A stretch of 64,000 nt of DNA, taken from NCBI RefSeq assembly GCF_004137685.1, contig NZ_QYBB01000007.1:124001-188000 (forward strand), in the 5' to 3' direction. The position numbers were made by a program, and so were the translations under genes. The DNA is from Lichenibacterium minor (GTDB taxonomy: Bacteria > Pseudomonadota > Alphaproteobacteria > Rhizobiales > Beijerinckiaceae). Under the pieces are notes generated by a model that worked only from the letters and a program-made list of their open reading frames with translations, had not been told where the DNA came from and searched no databases. This document shows positions 61,497 through 64,000 of the stretch, one piece after another (position 1 is the stretch's first letter; each line of letters opens with the position of its first letter).

Positions 61497-62105
61497 ATGG
61501 CGACGCGCGGTTTCACGGGACGGCCCCCGCCCGCCGAGGCTCGGGCGCGCCTGCCGCCGGGCCAGCACGAGGTGAAGGACTTCCCGATCCTGCAGATCGG
61601 GCCCACGCCGCGCATCGATCTGCTGCGCTGGCGCTTCGTGCTCTACGACCGCGCCCGGCCGGTGAAGAGCTGGAGCTGGGACCAGTTCGACGCATTGCCC
61701 AAGACCAAGTGGCGCGGCGACATCCATTGCGTCACGACCTGGTCGAAGTTCGATACGTTGTGGGAGGGCGTGACGGTGGACGACCTCCTGGCCGACGCGA
61801 CGCATGGCGAGCCGCCGACGCCCTACGCGCTGGCGGTCTCCTTCGACGATTATTCCACCAACGTGCCGGCGGCGGACCTCCTCGGCGGCAGGGCGATGAT
61901 CGCCACGCGCTACGCCGGGCAGCCGATCACCCCCGACCATGGCGGCCCGGCGCGGCTGCTGGTGCCCCACCTCTACTTCTGGAAGAGCGCCAAGTGGCTG
62001 CGCGCGCTGCGTTTCACCGAGGCGGACGAGCCCGGCTTCTGGGAAGAGAGCGGCTACCACATGCGCGGCGACCCGTGGCGCGAGCAGCGTTTCCGCGGCG
62101 ACTGA
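61497..62105 (+). CDS. Sulfite oxidase-like (molybdopterin fold) protein
   Basis: A 202-residue SUOX-fold protein of the YuiH type, smaller than full sulfite oxidases. DFPILQIGPTPRIDLLRWRF, KWRGDIHCVTTWSKFDTLWEGVT with the Cys that binds molybdenum (near residue 78), and HGGPARLLVPHLYFWKSAKWLRALRFTEADEPGFWEESGYHMRGDPW are typical. No signal peptide, so cytosolic. Members may carry the molybdenum cofactor, reaction unknown. It follows the cyclodeaminase-like gene after 18 bases. Confidence 0.93.
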   Translation: MATRGFTGRPPPAEARARLPPGQHEVKDFPILQIGPTPRIDLLRWRFVLYDRARPVKSWSWDQFDALPKTKWRGDIHCVTTWSKFDTLWEGVTVDDLLADATHGEPPTPYALAVSFDDYSTNVPAADLLGGRAMIATRYAGQPITPDHGGPARLLVPHLYFWKSAKWLRALRFTEADEPGFWEESGYHMRGDPWREQRFRGD

Positions 62106-62114
62106 ACCGGGATT

Positions 62115-62137
62115 CCAAAGGGCTTCCGGCCCTTTGG
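62115..62137 (+). terminator. Hairpin terminator candidate after the sulfite oxidase-like gene
   Basis: CCAAAGGGC, loop TTCCG, GCCCTTTGG, a perfect 9-bp stem nine bases after the stop codon. A second small stem, CAGGGC/GCCCTG, follows at 62145-62159. Together they look like the end of the ihfB-lapA operon. Confidence 0.6.
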
Positions 62138-62230
62138 CGGGTTTCAGGGCGGAGCCCTGGCATCATCGATGTTCTGCTTTCGTTCTTGACTTTGGGCGCC
62201 TGATCTGGTTGAGATAGGTTCACTGCAGAG

Positions 62231-62381
62231 TTGCGGTTCGGCCCGGGGGCGCTTCGCTTTCGGGCCTTTCTTTTGACCGCTCGGCCCTGACGGCGGCTCT
62301 ACCCTTCTCCCGCTTGCGGGAGAAGGGCCTGCCCTGAGCTTGTCGAAGGGTGGCGCAAAGCGCCGGATGGGGGGAAGCGCC
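62231..62381 (-). repeat. Dispersed intergenic repeat, copy B
   Basis: Inverse-oriented relative of 46077-46225. It contains a perfect 12-bp hairpin at 62302-62327 (CCCTTCTCCCGC, TT, complement), plus the shared GGGCCTGCCCTGAGC block and terminal GCGGTTCGG and GGGGAAGCGCC. It lies between the last chromosomal housekeeping operon and the toxin region, so it may mark the edge of the prophage-like insertion. Confidence 0.75.
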
Positions 62382-62479
62382 CCGCTCCCTTCGCATCTCT
62401 CGACTTTCCGCGCCTGACCGCCCCTGCCGCTCCCCCGAGCTGCGGGCCGCCATCGCGCGTCCCTTCCTCCCTTCGCGAG

Positions 62480-63243
62480 GCTTTGCGGAGCAAGCTGAGG
62501 TGGTCAATGACGCCCGCGAGGTCGGCGGGGTCCCTCGCGCGAGTGGCGGGTTCCTGCCGGAAGGGGATGAGCCGCGCGACTGGCGTGGCCGGTGGACGAC
62601 AGGGGCGGAGAGCGGGACCGGCGCTCTGGTCGGTTCGGCACTGCGCACCGCCTCGCCTGCCCAAGGTCAGCAGCTCGCCGGCCCGTTGCCGGTCCCGAAC
62701 ACGCCGGCCGATCCGTCCGGCGCTGCCGGCCAGGGTCCGCACGCGCCCGATGGCACGCCGGTGGATCTCGCCTCGTCCAAAGGCCCGGTCCGCGCGCTGG
62801 CAAGAATCCTGGGAGCGCTCGCTGCCGCGGGAGGATTTCTCCGCCGATGGTGGCCGGAAGGGAGCGATGGACCTGCGCCGTTATCAGAACCGGAACTCAC
62901 GCCGCAAATCTCTCCTGCTCCGCCTCGTCAAACATCACCATCCCCACTGCCACCTGTTCAATCTCCCAAGCTGACCTTGCAGGATCTGGCGAGAGTCACA
63001 CGCGGCTTCGCCGGTCCTCAATCCGCCCAGAAATGGCTTAATCAGTTCAACAATAGAGAGTGGACACCGGAGCAGGTCGAGGAAGCAATCAAGCACGGTC
63101 AACGATTTTCGGCTCCGAACCGAATCAATCCGCTCAATGGCGCCACGAGGTATGTTCACCCGGAAACCGGGCGTTCGGTGATCATCGACGACACAACCGG
63201 GCAGGTCATCCAAGTCGGAGGAGACGATTTTGGGCACTACTAA
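62480..63243 (+). CDS. Colicin E5-like ribonuclease toxin, orphan module
   Basis: A frame open from 62350 to 63243. The first stretch overlaps repeat copy B and looks non-coding, so the coordinates mark only the part I believe; no ATG exists in frame, and the start is unknown or lost. After FLPEGDEPRDWRGRWTTG, a linker seen in phage-linked effectors, comes a Pro-rich spacer, and the last 60 residues (EWTPEQVEEAIKHGQRF, NPLNGATRYVHPETGRSVII, DDTTGQVIQVGGDDFGHY) match colicin E5-type tRNA-cleaving ribonucleases, with ATRYVxPxTGxSV and D-x-T-G-x-V-I-x-V motifs. It should cut the anticodon of certain tRNAs. Its end overlaps the immunity gene. Confidence 0.7.
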
Positions 63244-63469
63244 AATGATCTACATCCCGCTCCTCGATGAGGGGACAGATGTCTCACGACCCACCACGGG
63301 CATAAACGTTGGCGGTGATTTTTATGAGGTGCTCCCCACACCGGATTACGACCCCGACATCGAGACGTGGCAGTTCCTGCCCGGCAGTATCGTGCTTGTA
63401 GTATCAACGGTTACGAGCGCTGGAGATGTATTTATGGCGCGAAGATTGCGGTCTGAAATCGACTCTTAG
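63230..63469 (+). CDS. Immunity protein for the E5-like toxin (candidate)
   Basis: A 79-residue acidic protein. IYIPLLDEGTDVSRPTTG followed by VLPTPDYDPDIETWQFLPGSIV matches a common type of small protein seen beside toxins; I know no formal name. TTG at 63230 has GGAGGAG six bases upstream and overlaps the toxin end by 14 bases, so I prefer it to the ATG at 63245. Co-translation is expected for an immunity protein, which must be made before toxin acts. Role is inferred from position and acidity. Confidence 0.65.
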   Translation: MGTTKMIYIPLLDEGTDVSRPTTGINVGGDFYEVLPTPDYDPDIETWQFLPGSIVLVVSTVTSAGDVFMARRLRSEIDS

Positions 63470-63515
63470 GCATGGGGCGTGTTCAGCAATGATGTGATTG
63501 CGAAAATAAACATGA

Positions 63516-63877
63516 CAGAGCGTCGACTTCGGCGGCCTGCCCGAGATGGTGCGGACGTTCCTGCAGGTGGCGGCGGGGGCGGCGGACATTCCCGTGACGC
63601 GGCAGTCGGTCGACTTCGCGGGCCTGCCCGAGATGGCGCGCACCTTCCTGCAGGTGGCGGCGGGCGAGAGCGACGTCCGGGACAGTGCCCGGCATGATCG
63701 CGGCGCGGCAGAAAGGGGCACCCATGCCGATGCATCGGCATGGGACCCGACCTCGACCTGCGTCCGCAGCTGGAGCGTCTCGACCGGCTGATCTGCCGGT
63801 CGGAGGGGATCGACCCGAGGGCGCTGATTTTCGCGTTCCGGCCGCTGTGGCAAGGCTGCTGGTACCGCAAGTGCTGA
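63516..63877 (+). pseudogene. Degraded phage portal-like gene fragment (DUF1073 type)
   Basis: Three frames each hold part of one protein. From 63516: FGGLPEMVRTFLQVAAGAADIPVTR, then a second copy, FAGLPEMARTFLQVAAGESD. In the next frame comes MIAARQKG. In the third frame, from about 63742, MGPDLDLRPQLERLDRLI, then EGIDPRALIFAFRPLWQ. In DUF1073-type portal proteins these follow one another (GLPE..., IPVTR, GESDxRNYYDxIAARQKG, LRPQLERLDRLI, FxFxPLWQ). So the gene has two frameshifts and a 56-base duplication and lacks the N-terminal part. Confidence 0.7.
63522..63664 (+). repeat. Two 56-bp near-identical direct repeats inside the portal fragment
   Basis: Copy one 63522-63577 and copy two 63609-63664, both beginning GTCGACTTC and ending GCAGGTGGCGGCGGG, differ at about six positions. 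They encode QSVDF[G/A]GLPEM[V/A]RTFLQVAAG twice, 31 bases apart. The second copy leads straight into GESD, so a piece between repeats was duplicated or deleted in the portal gene. Confidence 0.85.
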
Positions 63878-63878
63878 A

Positions 63879-64000
63879 GCTGGTGCCACGGAGAAGATCA
63901 CCGCTACGACGAAGAACTTCCGGCATGCCTGTAAACGACTCAAACTGGAGGAGAACGACGCGTCAGATGCCCTCCACGCCGCCAAATACGCTCATGGCCT
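63879..64000 (+). CDS. Fragment of another toxin-like module, runs off right edge
   Basis: In the frame GAG-AAG-ATC a stretch TEKITATTKNFRHACKRLKL, EENDASDALHAAKYAHG reads as ordinary protein and continues beyond the window. I recall similar A-S-D-A-L-H-x-x-K-x-x-x-G stretches in C-terminal parts of polymorphic toxins, but cannot name the family. No start codon is visible between the last stop (TGA at about 63822) and this stretch, so it is either an orphan C-terminal module or a frameshifted gene. Confidence 0.4.

Noticed and set aside
62350..62479. GTG at 62350 as start of the E5-like toxin
   Set aside because: It lies inside the dispersed repeat, has no ribosome site and gives Arg/Pro-rich sequence unlike the remainder.

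Overview
The window is a high-GC chromosomal stretch of an alphaproteobacterium, most likely of the order Hyphomicrobiales (Rhizobiales) and perhaps near Methylobacteriaceae or Beijerinckiaceae. Signs of this are the alphaproteobacterial SspB, a DUF4169 protein, ribbon-helix-helix proteins, a dnaK-dnaJ-pmtA order, a yebC-ruvC-ruvA order, a beta-barrel porin fragment of the alphaproteobacterial type, a short EcfG-type general stress promoter (GGAAC-N16-CGTT) and a sigma-32-like promoter before dnaK. The species assignment is inference.

Layout. 1-5000: end of an aldehyde dehydrogenase gene, an orphan small protein, a LysR regulator, a divergent HxlR regulator/QorB quinone reductase pair. 4400-10800: a CaiB-type CoA transferase divergent from a class I fumarase (possible mesaconate chemistry), a stunted porin, a methyltransferase, DNA topoisomerase IB and an alpha/beta hydrolase. 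11100-14300: accessory genes around a tRNA-Arg(CCT). 14400-19300: AI-2E-type transporter, two hot-dog fold proteins, apt and mtnP for purine and methylthioadenosine salvage. 20100-27800: AraC regulator, dnaK, dnaJ, pmtA, yebC, ruvC, ruvA.

27900-41800 is one long minus-strand locus for nucleoside import and breakdown: a BMP-type binding protein, a two-domain ABC ATPase, two permeases, cytidine deaminase, purine nucleoside phosphorylase and thymidine phosphorylase, followed by a 2-hydroxyacid dehydrogenase and a HIT-NUDIX fusion that would remove nucleotide by-products. SelO lies between the binding protein and the ATPase; a glyoxalase-like gene and two unrecognised genes interrupt the set. 41900-45300 holds small regulators, sspB and a split urease locus (fused gamma-beta subunit plus UreD, no alpha subunit).

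45300-62100: an AT-rich island, rpsA behind a long structured leader, an aspartyl-protease-like protein, a DedA protein, gamma-glutamyltransferase, a truncated siroheme synthase, a KGG stress protein, a DEAD-box helicase, a protease homologue without catalytic residues, a YegD-like Hsp70, SppA, an IHF/HU-type protein, LapA, an ornithine-cyclodeaminase relative and a sulfite-oxidase-like protein.

62200-64000 is the most unusual part. Next to a dispersed repeat (second copy before rpsA) lies a colicin-E5-like ribonuclease toxin with an overlapping immunity gene, then a frameshifted, internally duplicated fragment of a phage portal-like gene, then the beginning of what looks like another toxin module running off the edge. 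It reads as a decayed prophage effector locus with stacked toxin cassettes.
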